Below, piece by piece: positions 52,196 through 61,090 of a stretch of 64,000 bases of DNA. The position numbers and the translations under genes were made by a program. Origin of the DNA: Actinacidiphila guanduensis (GTDB taxonomy: Bacteria > Actinomycetota > Actinomycetes > Streptomycetales > Streptomycetaceae); assembly GCF_900103985.1 (NCBI RefSeq), contig NZ_FNIE01000004.1:62001-126000 (forward strand). The letters run 5' to 3'. The notes under the pieces are model-generated. The model was not told the DNA's origin. It saw only the letters and a list, made by a program, of their open reading frames with translations, and did not search any database. How positions within the stretch are numbered: position 1 is the first letter of the stretch; each line of letters begins with the position of its first letter.

Positions 52196-52843
52196 TCAGG
52201 AAGCGGGTTCCGCCGGGGGCGTGCGGGCGCGCAGGGACGTCCACAGCAGGGCCGAGGCGTAGGTGCGGTACGGCGCCCACGGCAGGGCGCGACGGCGGGT
52301 GTCCTCCACGGTGGGGGCCTCGGGCAGGTGCCAGGCGTACTGCACGGCGCGGCGGATGCCGATGTCGCCCGCGGGCAGGATGTCGGCGCGCTTGAGCTGG
52401 TGGATGAGGAACATCTGCGCTGACCACAGGCCGACGCCGTGCACGGCGGTGAGGTCGGCGAGCGCGGTGGTGTCGTCCACGTCGTCCATGTGCTCCAGGT
52501 CGATGGTCCCGTCGGCCTGGCGGCGGGCCAGGTCGTGGAGGTAGCGGGCCTTGGCGCGGGACAGGCCGCAGGAGCGCAGGTCGTCCTCGTCGAGGCGGAG
52601 CAGCGCGGCCGGGGTGACGGCGCCGCCCGCGCGGGCGGTGACGCGGGCGAAGATCGTGAGCGCGGCGGCCACGGAGATCTGCTGGCCGACGATGTGCAAC
52701 GCCATGGCCTCGAAGTTGGTGGCGGCGGGGAACTCGCGGGCGGCCCAGTCGTACGGGTCGGGCCGCCCGACGCGCGCGACGAGCCCGGCCAGGACGGGGT
52801 CGGCGGACAGGTGGCGGTAGGCGGCGGCGCTCTGGCGCGTCAT
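52196..52843 (-). CDS. DNA-3-methyladenine glycosylase II (AlkA-like)
   Basis: 215 residues of the HhH-GPD superfamily. Helix-hairpin-helix [20 protein letters not shown] with the catalytic aspartate in [12 protein letters not shown], preceded by [20 protein letters not shown]. It excises alkylated purines in the cytoplasm. It lacks the N-terminal Ada/AlkA domain, so it is the short form common in actinomycetes. ATG 52843 is used; upstream sequence is low complexity. Probably constitutive or alkylation-induced. Confidence 0.87.
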   Translation of the reverse strand: MTRQSAAAYRHLSADPVLAGLVARVGRPDPYDWAAREFPAATNFEAMALHIVGQQISVAAALTIFARVTARAGGAVTPAALLRLDEDDLRSCGLSRAKARYLHDLARRQADGTIDLEHMDDVDDTTALADLTAVHGVGLWSAQMFLIHQLKRADILPAGDIGIRRAVQYAWHLPEAPTVEDTRRRALPWAPYRTYASALLWTSLRARTPPAEPAS

Positions 52844-53003
52844 GACGGCTCCGGTGCGGATGGTGGGGCGGGCGGTGCCGGTCGGGCCGGGGCCCGGTGG
52901 GTGCGGGCGGGGGGCGCGGCCGGTACGGGGCGGACGCGGGTGCGGGCACCAGGCGCCCGGTCGCTGCGCCGGCCGCCGGAACGGGCACGTGCGCGGTGCG
53001 CGC

Positions 53004-53621
53004 TCACGCGGTGCCGCGGGTGCGGCGGTAGTGGCGGGCGGCGCGGACGCGGTTGCCGCAGGCGGGCGAGGACCACTCCCGGCGCGGGTGGTTCTTGACG
53101 AAGTACAGGACGCAGGAGGGGGCCAGGCAGGGGCGCAGCAGCGTCCGGGTGTCCCCGGCGAAGAGCGCGACGGCCTCCGCGGCGATCGCCGAGACGGCGG
53201 CGGATGCCGGCTGCCCGGCGGTGCGGGTGCGGCGGGCGGGGGCACGGCCGGGCGGCCAGGACAGTTCGGCCCAGTGGGGTGTGCCGGCCGCGGCCCGGTT
53301 GAGCACGGTGACGGCTTCCGGTAGGTCGCGGATGGCGGAGGCGGCCGCCGCGCGTGGGTCGGCGGTGGCTTCGGCGGCGAGCCGGCGCAGCGCGTCACGC
53401 AGGGAGGTCAGCTGTCGGCCGAGACGGTCGAGATCGGGGCCGGTGAGCGCGTCGAGGTCGGCCGGCGTCAGCAGGTCCGTGCGCGGGGCGACGGCGCGCA
53501 GCCAGGACCGGGGGCCGTCGGGGTCACGCAGGGCGTCGTGCACGCCGTCCCGGTCCGCCCAGACGGTGTTCATCAGCTCCACGGGCAGTGGCTCGCCCAG
53601 CAGTGGCGCCTTGGTGTCCAT
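53004..53621 (-). CDS. CGNR zinc-finger (ABATE-domain) regulator
   Basis: 205 residues. N-terminal ABATE domain (LGEPLPVELMNTVWADRDGV, about 8-27) and C-terminal zinc finger with CLAPSCVLYFVKNHPRREWS followed by SPACGNRVRAARHYRR, which gives the CGNR name. These proteins are believed to be transcription regulators binding stress ligands. Divergent from a pyridoxamine-phosphate-oxidase-like gene across a 166-bp gap with a dyad at 53647-53660. Confidence 0.9.
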   Translation of the reverse strand: MDTKAPLLGEPLPVELMNTVWADRDGVHDALRDPDGPRSWLRAVAPRTDLLTPADLDALTGPDLDRLGRQLTSLRDALRRLAAEATADPRAAAASAIRDLPEAVTVLNRAAAGTPHWAELSWPPGRAPARRTRTAGQPASAAVSAIAAEAVALFAGDTRTLLRPCLAPSCVLYFVKNHPRREWSSPACGNRVRAARHYRRTRGTA

Positions 53622-53670
53622 GGGGTCGAGGCTACCGCAGGTTCTAATGCTTGCCAGCATCCCCATCCGT

Positions 53671-53699
53671 TTGACACGGGCCGTCCGGCGTGCGACTCT
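53671..53699 (+). promoter_or_regulatory. putative promoter of the oxidase-like gene
   Basis: TTGACA (53671-53676), 17-bp spacer, GACTCT (53694-53699). A dyad ATGCT/AGCAT around TGCC lies just upstream at 53647-53660 and could be the CGNR protein's site. Confidence 0.4.
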
Positions 53700-53787
53700 T
53701 GTCCTAACGGTTGATTGGCATTCCAAGCGTAAGATTCCTCTCGACCGCGACCGACCGCGACCGGCCCGAGCGAAGGAGCACCTCCTC

Positions 53788-54756
53788 ATGACCGACTCGG
53801 CGAACCGCCCGGCGCGCCCCACCGGCACCGGCTTCCACGAGGGCGAGCTGGCCGTCCAGCGGCGGGCCGGCGTGGCGCAGGACGCCGCCCGGCTCACCGG
53901 CATGCTCGCGCCCGCCCAGTTGCGCGGCGGGGTCACCCGCTTCCTGGCCGAGCGGACCTTCGCCGCCGTCACCGCGCGCGACGGCGGCGGGCGGCTGTGG
54001 ATCTCCCCGCTCACGGGCCCGACCGGCTTCCTCGACGTCACCTCGCCCACGACGCTGGACGTGCACGCGCTGCCCGCCGCCGGCGACCCCCTCCACGACG
54101 TGCTCCAGGACCCGCCGGGCGACCTGCCCGCCGGGCTGATCGCCGTGGAGTTCGCCATCCGCAGGCGGCTGCGGATCAACGGCACCGTGTCCGGTACGGA
54201 CGGCGGGCTGCGCGTCGAGGTCGAGCAGGCGTACGGCAACTGCCCGCAGTACATCCAGGCCCGCCGCCTGCGCGCGGCGCCGTCCGTGCCGGACACAGGC
54301 GAGCCCGTCCGGCACGGCACCGCCCTCACCGCGGAGGACACCGCGCTGATCCGCGGCGCCGACACCTTCCTGATCGGCACCGCCCACCCCACCCGCGGCA
54401 ACGACGCCTCGCACCGCGGCGGCGCCCCCGGCTTCGTCCGGGTCGAGGACGGGCAGCTGTGGTGGCCCGACTACTGGGGCAACAACATGTTCACCACCTT
54501 GGGCAACCTCCAGACCGACCCGGCCGCCGCGCTGCTCTTCCTCGACTTCGCCACCGGCCGCACGCTGCACCTGTCCGGCCGCGCCACCCTGGAGTGGACC
54601 GACCCGGGCGCCCCCGGCGACGACGACGGCACCGGCCGCCGCGTGCGCTTCACCCCCGAGCACCTGGTGGCGGGCCGTCTGCTGCCCCTGCGGGCCGACA
54701 CCGTCGTGGCGGCCCCGGACAACCCGCGGCTGACCGGGACGCCGAAGGCGAGCTGA
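53788..54756 (+). CDS. pyridoxamine 5'-phosphate oxidase family flavin protein
   Basis: 322 residues. FMN-binding split barrel: ERTFAAVTARDGGGRLWISP in the first half, RRRLRINGTVSGTDGGLRVE and VEQAYGNCPQYIQARRL, then a second half TFLIGTAHPTRGNDASHRGG and FVRVEDGQLWWPDYWGNNMF. The doubled layout and the YGNCPQYIQ motif match actinobacterial members that are not true PdxH. Reaction unknown; flavin- or F420-linked reduction is plausible. Ribosome site GAAGGAGC. Divergent from the CGNR gene. Confidence 0.87.
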   Translation: MTDSANRPARPTGTGFHEGELAVQRRAGVAQDAARLTGMLAPAQLRGGVTRFLAERTFAAVTARDGGGRLWISPLTGPTGFLDVTSPTTLDVHALPAAGDPLHDVLQDPPGDLPAGLIAVEFAIRRRLRINGTVSGTDGGLRVEVEQAYGNCPQYIQARRLRAAPSVPDTGEPVRHGTALTAEDTALIRGADTFLIGTAHPTRGNDASHRGGAPGFVRVEDGQLWWPDYWGNNMFTTLGNLQTDPAAALLFLDFATGRTLHLSGRATLEWTDPGAPGDDDGTGRRVRFTPEHLVAGRLLPLRADTVVAAPDNPRLTGTPKAS

Positions 54757-54794
54757 CCGGGCGGGCGCCAGGGGTGAGGCACCGGCGCAGGGCT

Positions 54795-54813
54795 GCCCGC
54801 GACCGCCGCGGGC
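54795..54813. terminator. hairpin between convergent genes
   Basis: GCCCGCG and CGCGGGC with an ACCGC loop, 39 bases after the oxidase-like stop. Confidence 0.5.
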
Positions 54814-54871
54814 GCCTCGAAGCAGCACCGGATCGGCGCCCGTGTCCTCGCCCGCGCCCGGGCCGGACGCG

Positions 54872-56227
54872 TCACCGCACCGGCAGTTCCGGGATGCGCA
54901 GGGCGAGGACCGCGAGGTCGTCGTGGCCGTCGCCGGGGGCGCGGTCGGCGAGGGTGCGGACGAGGTCCGACAGGGGCAGACCGGCGTGCGTCCGCGCGAC
55001 GGCGGCCAGTTCGGCCATGCCCTCGTCCAGGGAGCGCCCCGGGTCCTCGACCAGCCCGTCGGTGAAGAAGACGACGGTGGCCTGCGGCGGCAGCCGGAAG
55101 ACGTGGTCGGGGCGGCGGAAGTCGGTGCTGACGGCGAGCGGCAGGCCCGGCTCGGCCTGGAGGTAGCGGGCCTGTCCGTCGGGGGTGAGCACCAGCGGGG
55201 GCAGGTGCCCGGCAGTGCTCCAGCGCAGCGTCCAGCCCTGCGGCTCGGGCTCGATCCTGGCCAGGCACGCAGTCGCCAGGGGAAGCTCGGCCATGGCCTG
55301 CAAGGTGCGGTCGAGCTGGTGGAGGACGGCGCTGGGCGGGGTGAGGCGGTCGTAGAGCAGGGCGCGCAGCATGCTGCGGGTCTGGGCCATGGCGGCGGCC
55401 GCGCGCAGGTCGTGGCCGACGACGTCGCCGATGACGGCCGCGCAGGCGTCGTCGGGCAGCAGGATCGCGTCGTACCAGTCGCCGCCGAGGTAGCCGGGGG
55501 CGGCGGCGGGCCGGTAGATGGCGGCGGCCTCGAAGGGGCGCAGGTCGGGGAGGGTGGGCAGCAGCAGCCGCTGGAAGCGCTCGGCGCTGCCGCGGATCTG
55601 CTGGAAGAGCCGGGCGTTCTCGATGGCGATGCCGGCGGCGCCGGCCAGCGAGACGAGGATGTCCTCGTCGTCCCGGTCGAAGGACCGCCCGTCGTGGCGC
55701 TCGGAGACGTACAGGTCGCCGTAGATGACGCCGCGGACGCTGATCGCCACGCCGAGCAGGGTGCGCATGGGCGGGTGGCCGGGCGGGAAGCCGGCCGAGC
55801 TCGGGTGGGAGGGGATGTCCGGCACGCGCAGCGGCTCGGGGTGGTGGATGAGGTGGCCCAGCACGCCGCGGCCGCGCGGCAGTTCGACCCCGAGCAGGTC
55901 GGTGCGCTCCTGCTCGGACAGGCCCTCGGTGATGAACTGCTCCAGTTGCTCGCCGGAGTCGTCCAGCACCCCGAGGGCCCCGTAGCGGGCGCCGACCAGC
56001 TTCATCGCGGTGGTGACGATGCGGTGCAGGACGACCGGCAGGTCGGTCTCGCGGCTGACGGCGAGCACCGCCTCCAGCAGGTCCCGCAGCCGGTCCTTGG
56101 CGCCGGCCAGGACGCGCAACTGCTCGGCGAGCTCGTCCAGCTCGGCGTCCATCCGCGACCGCAGCTCGGAGATCCCCGGTGCCGGGTGGCCCTCCTCCTC
56201 GCTGCCGTCGGGCGGCTCCTGTGTCAT
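54872..56227 (-). CDS. GAF-domain SpoIIE-type PP2C phosphatase
   Basis: 451 residues. A helical start with LRVLAGAKDRLRDLLEAVLA leads to a GAF sensor domain (about 62-205: RYGALGVLDDSGEQLEQFIT, ISVRGVIYGDLYVSERHDGR), then a SpoIIE phosphatase (about 230-448): GYLGGDWYDAILL, AVIGDVVGHDLRAAAAMAQT, STAGHLPPLVLTPDG, VVFFTDGLVEDPG and DGHDDLAVLAL. All acidic metal ligands are present. It should act on anti-anti-sigma factors in partner switching. The GAF domain may sense a small ligand. A Nudix gene precedes it by 110 bases. Confidence 0.9.
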   Translation of the reverse strand: MTQEPPDGSEEEGHPAPGISELRSRMDAELDELAEQLRVLAGAKDRLRDLLEAVLAVSRETDLPVVLHRIVTTAMKLVGARYGALGVLDDSGEQLEQFITEGLSEQERTDLLGVELPRGRGVLGHLIHHPEPLRVPDIPSHPSSAGFPPGHPPMRTLLGVAISVRGVIYGDLYVSERHDGRSFDRDDEDILVSLAGAAGIAIENARLFQQIRGSAERFQRLLLPTLPDLRPFEAAAIYRPAAAPGYLGGDWYDAILLPDDACAAVIGDVVGHDLRAAAAMAQTRSMLRALLYDRLTPPSAVLHQLDRTLQAMAELPLATACLARIEPEPQGWTLRWSTAGHLPPLVLTPDGQARYLQAEPGLPLAVSTDFRRPDHVFRLPPQATVVFFTDGLVEDPGRSLDEGMAELAAVARTHAGLPLSDLVRTLADRAPGDGHDDLAVLALRIPELPVR

Positions 56228-56337
56228 TCGGCCAGTATCGGCGCGGCCCCCGGGGCGGGGGCCGCCGTGCTGGTCCGGCGGCTGGGCCAATCCTCCGTTC
56301 GGCCCAGCCCCGGAGCCCGGGCGGGTGGGAGCGGCCG

Positions 56338-56838
56338 CTACGCCTGCGCCTCGCCGGGGGCGGCGGCCGTCGCGGCGGGGCGGCGGGCCGGGCGCCAGAG
56401 GGTGCCGAGGTAGGGGGCGTAGCGCTTGGCGCCGCGGTGGAAGAAGCCGGGCAGGTGGCCGGCGAGCGCCGGGCGCAGATCGAGTCCGCGCAGCTCGGGG
56501 AAGGGGACGAACTCCGGTTCCAGGCCCGGCTCGCACGTCGTGGGCGTCTGCCCCCGGGCGGGCCCGTCGGCGGCGAAGACCAGGTCCACGGTGCGGCGCC
56601 CGCAGTCGGGGTCGACCGCCTCCAGGACGAAGGCGACCCGGGTGGGCTCGACGGCGAGCCCGGTCCCCTCGCGGACCTCGCGGCGCGCGCACGCCGCCAT
56701 GCTCTCGCCCGCGCGTGGGCTGCCGCCGGGCAGCGCCCAGTGGTCCAGCCCGCCCGCGGTGCGGTGCACCAGCAGGACGGACTGGCCGCGGAAGACGATC
56801 GTGGAACAGCGGACATGGGTGTCGTCGGGCATGGTCAT
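56338..56838 (-). CDS. Nudix hydrolase with variant Nudix box
   Basis: 166 residues. The fold is clear (CSTIVFRGQSVLLVHRTAGG, WALPGGSPRAGE). The Nudix box reads GSPRAGESMAACARREVREG then TGL: the usual REUxEExGU has Gly in place of the second Glu of EE (codon GGG). That residue normally helps bind metal, so activity may be changed or supported by another acid. It hydrolyses nucleoside diphosphate-linked compounds if active. It precedes the GAF-PP2C gene and could be in the same unit. Confidence 0.83.
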   Translation of the reverse strand: MTMPDDTHVRCSTIVFRGQSVLLVHRTAGGLDHWALPGGSPRAGESMAACARREVREGTGLAVEPTRVAFVLEAVDPDCGRRTVDLVFAADGPARGQTPTTCEPGLEPEFVPFPELRGLDLRPALAGHLPGFFHRGAKRYAPYLGTLWRPARRPAATAAAPGEAQA

Positions 56839-57090
56839 GCCGGTCTCCTGGCGTGCGGCGGAGGGGGCTCGCCGTCGTCCGCGGCACGTCGCCGCCGACG
56901 GTCCCCGCTTCCTAGAGGCCGCAGGACCCTGGCGCGTTCCCCCGTCGCACCGAAGACGGGCTCGCGGTCGCGGCTTTTCCCCGCGCTTTACGCGAGCTTG
57001 GCCCCGACCGTGCGCGGTGGCCCCGCGGGGCTTCGCAGCGGGGGCCGGGCCCGGCCGAGGGCGGCCCCGGCCGGGCCACGATGCGGCCGT

Positions 57091-58206
57091 TCAGCCGCTC
57101 CGGGCCGCCCGGGCCGCCCAGCGCTCCTCCACCCGCGCCAGGCGCCAGTAGGCGAGGGCGGCCGCCCACACCACGACGAACAGGCCGACGATCACGTACC
57201 CGACGTTGTCCATGTCGAGGTCCGCCACCCAGCCGGTGACCGAGTCGGTGAGGTCGAGCTTGTCGTGCAGCACCCCGATCAGCTCGATCGTGCCGATCAC
57301 GAAGGCGACCGCTATGGACAGGCCGGTGATGGTGAGGTTGTAGAAGACCTTGCGCACCGGGTTGGAGAAGGCCCACTGGTAGGCGAAGTTCATGAACGTG
57401 CCGTCGAGCGTGTCGAACAGGCTCATCCCGGCGGCGAACAGCAGCGGCAGGCACAGCACCGCGTACCAGGGCAGCCCGGCCGCCGCTCCCGAGCCCGCCA
57501 TCACCATCAGCGTGACCTCGGTGGCGGTGTCGAAGCCGAGCCCGAAGATCAGGCCGATCGGGAACATCTGGCCCGGCCTGGTGACGGACTTGGTGAGCCG
57601 GCCGAGGATGCGGTTCATGAACCCCCGCGAGTCCAGGTGCGCTTCGAGCGCGGCCTCGTCGTACTGTCCGGCCCGCATCGCCCGGAAGACCCGAAGAATG
57701 CCCAGCAAGGCAACGAGGTTGAGGGCCGCGATGACATAGAGGAAGGTGCCCGACACGCTCGTGCCGACCGTGCCGAGCACCTGGTGGGTGCCGGACTGCT
57801 GGTTCATCAGCGTGCCGGCCAGCCGCGCCCCGCCGACGACGAGGGCGGCCATCACGACCACGACGCTGGAGTGGCCGAGGGCGAACCAGAAGCCGACCGA
57901 GACCGGCCGCTTGCCGTCGGCCATCAGCTTGCGGGTGGTGTTGTCGATGGCCGCGATGTGGTCGGCGTCGAAGGCGTGCCGCATGCCGAGCGTGTACGCG
58001 GTCACCCCCAGCCCGACGCCGAACGCCTGCGCGCCGACGCGGTAGTGGTCGGGCACCACCAGCACGATCAGGACGCCGAACGCCACGACGTGCAGGGCGA
58101 GGATCGCCGCCAGCAGGCCGGCCGTTCGCAGGGTGTCCTCGCGCCGCCAGCGGAAGGCGGACCGGATCGGGACATGGGGGGACTCGGGCAGGGTCATACG
58201 GTTCAC
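57091..58206 (-). CDS. NiCoT-family nickel/cobalt permease
   Basis: 371 residues, about 8 membrane helices. The NiCoT signature RHAFDADHIAAIDN (HX4DH) is present, with FWFALGHSSVVVVMAALV and GLIFGLGFDTATEVTLM, all family-defining. These high-affinity permeases import Ni2+ or Co2+. Because a cobalamin riboswitch stands directly upstream, cobalt for B12 is the likely cargo here (inference). GTG 58206 is taken; an ATG nine bases downstream is nearly as good. Confidence 0.92.
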   Translation of the reverse strand: MNRMTLPESPHVPIRSAFRWRREDTLRTAGLLAAILALHVVAFGVLIVLVVPDHYRVGAQAFGVGLGVTAYTLGMRHAFDADHIAAIDNTTRKLMADGKRPVSVGFWFALGHSSVVVVMAALVVGGARLAGTLMNQQSGTHQVLGTVGTSVSGTFLYVIAALNLVALLGILRVFRAMRAGQYDEAALEAHLDSRGFMNRILGRLTKSVTRPGQMFPIGLIFGLGFDTATEVTLMVMAGSGAAAGLPWYAVLCLPLLFAAGMSLFDTLDGTFMNFAYQWAFSNPVRKVFYNLTITGLSIAVAFVIGTIELIGVLHDKLDLTDSVTGWVADLDMDNVGYVIVGLFVVVWAAALAYWRLARVEERWAARAARSG

Positions 58207-58236
58207 GCTCCAGCACCTCGTGGATCACTTCGTGAG

Positions 58237-58428
58237 ATGCCGTGGCCGGTCTCCTGGCTGACGGATCATCATGCCCGTCCCTGCCTTCCCGGCCTCGCGG
58301 CCAGTGGCACCGCCGAACGAACGGCGGATGGGTCGGGCACTCCCCGATCACAGTGGCGAGGGCCGCTCCGGCCTGCACCCCGAGGGGTGGTCACCGGTCT
58401 TCCCGAGCACCACGGCCCGCCCACCATA
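58237..58428 (-). ncRNA. cobalamin riboswitch upstream of the NiCoT gene
   Basis: Read on the minus strand: TCGGGAAGACCGGTGACCAC, then CCGGAGCGGCCCTCGCCACT (first core), GTGCCACTGGCCGCGAGGCC with GGGAAGGC, and the closing AGCCAGGAGACCGGCC. These match the cobalamin aptamer in order. It ends about 30 bases before the start codon, so it may mask the ribosome site rather than end transcription (inference). Limits approximate. Confidence 0.9.
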
Positions 58429-58638
58429 GAAGCGGGTGTCCGGCGGCCACAAGACAGCCCGCCCCCATGTGATCTTTCCCGCTCGGGGGGATTGTCATGG
58501 ACAGGCCGGGCGTACAACCAGGTGGGAAGTCCCGAACCCCGCTCCCCCGGTGGCCTCCCCCGTCACCCGCCCGGTTTGGGCTCCCGCCCCGCCCGTGACT
58601 AGGGTTGCGGCAGGGGTTCGGAACGTCGGAGGAAGCCC

Positions 58639-59652
58639 ATGGACCCCACACGCGCGGGCGCGAGCCCCCTGCTCGTGACCGTTCTTCTCTTTCCCGGAGT
58701 GCGGCTGCTGGACGTGACCGGGCCCATCGAGGTGTTCACCGCGGCCGACGGGTTCGGCGGGCGCTACCGGATCCGGACCGTCTCCGCGGACGGCCGCGAG
58801 GTGACGACCTCCGCGGGCACCCGTATCGGCGCCGACCTGGCCGCGGCCGAGGCCACGGACACCAGCGACGTGCTGGTGGTCCCCGGCGGCCCCGGGTGGG
58901 AGCGGCTGATCAAGGACGACGCGCTGCTGGACCTCGTGCGCACCCTGCATGCCCGCTCCCGCCGCACCGCCTCGGTGTGCACCGGCGCCTTCCTGCTGGC
59001 CGCGGCCGGGCTGCTCGACGGCCGCCGCGCGACCACCCATTGGCGGCAGGCCCGCGACCTCGCGCTGCGCTTCCCCGCGGTCCGGGTCGAGCCCGACGCG
59101 CTGTTCGTGCGGGACGGCGCGGTGATGACCTCGGCGGGCGTCAGCGCCGGCATCGACCTCTCGCTGGCCCTGGTGGAGGAGCACTTCGGCGGTGAAACCG
59201 CCCGCTCGGTCGCCAAGGACCTCGTCGTCTTCATGCAGCGCCCGGGCGGCCAGTCGCAGTTCAGCGTCCGTGCCCGCGCTCCGCGGACCCGCCAGGACGC
59301 GCTGCGCCGGGCCCTGGACGCCGTCGTGCAGGACCCGGGCGGCGAGCACACGCTGACCGCGATGGCCCGACGGGCCGGGCTGAGCCCCCGCCACACGGCC
59401 CGCCTCTTCCACGACGAGCTGGGCACGACCCCGGCCCGCTACGTCGAGCAGGTCCGCGTCGAAGCGGCGCAGGCGCTGCTGGAGTCGGGCGACGACCCGC
59501 TGCCCGCCGTCGCCCGCCGCACCGGCTTCGGCTCCCCCGAGTCGCTGCGCCGCGCCTTCGCCCGTCACCTGTCCACCACCCCCGGCGCCTACCGCGCCCG
59601 CTTCCGGACCACGGGCACGGCCGGGCAGGCACCGGAGCAGCGCGCGTCCTGA
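58639..59652 (+). CDS. GlxA-family AraC-type regulator (DJ-1/PfpI + AraC)
   Basis: 337 residues. An N-terminal DJ-1/PfpI-like domain (VTVLLFPGVRLLDVTGPIEV, DVLVVPGGPGWERL, ASVCTGAFLLAAAGLLDGR with the elbow cysteine) is joined to a C-terminal AraC helix pair (TLTAMARRAGLSPRHTARLF, AVARRTGFGSPESLRRAFAR). GlxA-type proteins regulate catabolic or developmental genes; the ligand is unknown. It is monocistronic and divergent from the NiCoT unit. Confidence 0.92.
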   Translation: MDPTRAGASPLLVTVLLFPGVRLLDVTGPIEVFTAADGFGGRYRIRTVSADGREVTTSAGTRIGADLAAAEATDTSDVLVVPGGPGWERLIKDDALLDLVRTLHARSRRTASVCTGAFLLAAAGLLDGRRATTHWRQARDLALRFPAVRVEPDALFVRDGAVMTSAGVSAGIDLSLALVEEHFGGETARSVAKDLVVFMQRPGGQSQFSVRARAPRTRQDALRRALDAVVQDPGGEHTLTAMARRAGLSPRHTARLFHDELGTTPARYVEQVRVEAAQALLESGDDPLPAVARRTGFGSPESLRRAFARHLSTTPGAYRARFRTTGTAGQAPEQRAS

Positions 59653-59802
59653 ACCGGGCCGCCCGCCGAGGGAGCCGGCGCGGCCGTGTCCCGATGTGAG
59701 GCTGTTGTGGCACGTGCGGGGGTGCGGGTCGGGCCCGCCGGGACCGTAGGTTCGCAGGGCACCGGCCCGCACCGGTGATCCCGTGGACCAGGAAAGAAGC
59801 CC

Positions 59803-60915
59803 GTGACACCCCAGCCCGCCAGTACCCGAGCCGTCCCGCTCCCCGCCACCCGGGGCGAACCCGGTGGCGGCCGCCCACGGGCGCTCGCGCCGGGCTGGTT
59901 CGCCGCCGTGATGGGCACCGGCATCGTCGCCGACGCCGCCGTCACCCTGCCCCGCGGCTCCTCGGCGCTGCGGGACGGGGCCACGGTGGTGTGGCTGGCA
60001 GCCGCGCTGCTGCTCGCCGTGCTCGGCGCCGGGTACATCAGGCGGTGGGGGCTGCGCGGGCACGCGGTCGACCCGGTGGCGGCGCAGTTCCTCGGGGCGC
60101 CCCCGATGGCGCTGCTCACCGTCGGCGCGGGGACGCTGCTGCTGGGCGGCAGGGTGATCGGGACGCGGGCCGCGGTGGACGCGGACTGGGTGCTGTGGTC
60201 GCTCGGCACGGCGTTCGGGCTGGCCGCGACGTGCGCGGTGCCGTACCTGATGGTCACCCGGCACCGCTTCGCGCCCGACGCGGCACACGGCGGCTGGCTG
60301 CTGCCGGTGGTGCCGCCGCTGGTCTCGGCGGCGACGGGCGCGCTGCTCGTCCCGCACGCCGCCGCCGGCCAGCCGCGGCTGGCCCTCCTGCTGGGCTGCT
60401 ACGCCCTGCTCGGCCTCGGGCTGGTGGCGGTCTTCCTGGTGCTGGCCATGATCTACAGCCGCCTGGTGCACCACGACGCGCCCGCCGGCGCCACGGTGCC
60501 CACGGTGTGGATCGGCCTGGGAGCGCTCGGCCAGGCGGTCACCGCGCTCGGCTCGCTGGCGACCGCCGCCCAGGGCGTGCTGCCGGAGTCGTCCGCGCGG
60601 GGCGCGGGAGTGCTGGCGCTGCTCGGCGGCGTGGGCCTGTGGGGCTTCGCGCTGCTGTGGCTGGTGCTGGCGGTCGCCCTCACCGTGCGGGAGTTCCGCG
60701 TGGGGCTGCCCTTCGCCCCCACCTGGTGGTCCTTCATCTTCCCGCTGGGCGCCTGCGTCACCGCCACCTCCGCGCTGGCCCACCGCACCGGCTCCGAGAT
60801 GTTCGTCTGGCTCGCCGTGCCGCTGTACGCGGTCCTGGTGGCCGCTTGGGCGGCCGTCGCCTGGCACTCGCTGCGGCATGCCGCGGTACGGCTGCGCGCG
60901 TATGGCGCCCGGTAG
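59803..60915 (+). CDS. TDT-family (SLAC1/TehA-like) transporter
   Basis: 370 residues, ten predicted membrane helices. ALAPGWFAAVMGTGIVADAA opens the first helix, as in tellurite-resistance/dicarboxylate transporters; PFAPTWWSFIFPLGACVTAT near the end is the family signature. TDT proteins conduct C4-dicarboxylates, sulfite or anions and often give tellurite resistance as a side effect. GTG start; the N-terminal 25 residues are low complexity. No partner gene. Confidence 0.88.
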   Translation: MTPQPASTRAVPLPATRGEPGGGRPRALAPGWFAAVMGTGIVADAAVTLPRGSSALRDGATVVWLAAALLLAVLGAGYIRRWGLRGHAVDPVAAQFLGAPPMALLTVGAGTLLLGGRVIGTRAAVDADWVLWSLGTAFGLAATCAVPYLMVTRHRFAPDAAHGGWLLPVVPPLVSAATGALLVPHAAAGQPRLALLLGCYALLGLGLVAVFLVLAMIYSRLVHHDAPAGATVPTVWIGLGALGQAVTALGSLATAAQGVLPESSARGAGVLALLGGVGLWGFALLWLVLAVALTVREFRVGLPFAPTWWSFIFPLGACVTATSALAHRTGSEMFVWLAVPLYAVLVAAWAAVAWHSLRHAAVRLRAYGAR

Positions 60916-60926
60916 CCGGCCGTGAT

Positions 60927-60950
60927 CGCGGCCCGCGCTGGAGGGCCGCG
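60927..60950. terminator. hairpin terminator
   Basis: CGCGGCCC pairs with GGGCCGCG around an 8-base loop, then CCTTTC; an outer CCGGCCG/CGGCCGG pair (60916-60970) encloses it. It lies between the convergent TDT and monooxygenase genes. Confidence 0.7.
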
Positions 60951-61090
60951 CCTTTCGGGCGGACGGCCGGCTACGAGATGCCGGTCACCCGGCGGTCGGC
61001 GGGGTGTCCGCTCCTGGGGCGCCGCAGGCCGCTCGGGGTCGCCCTGGCTCTCCGGGTGACGCGCGCGCAGGAGGGCCGGGGCGTCGCCCG

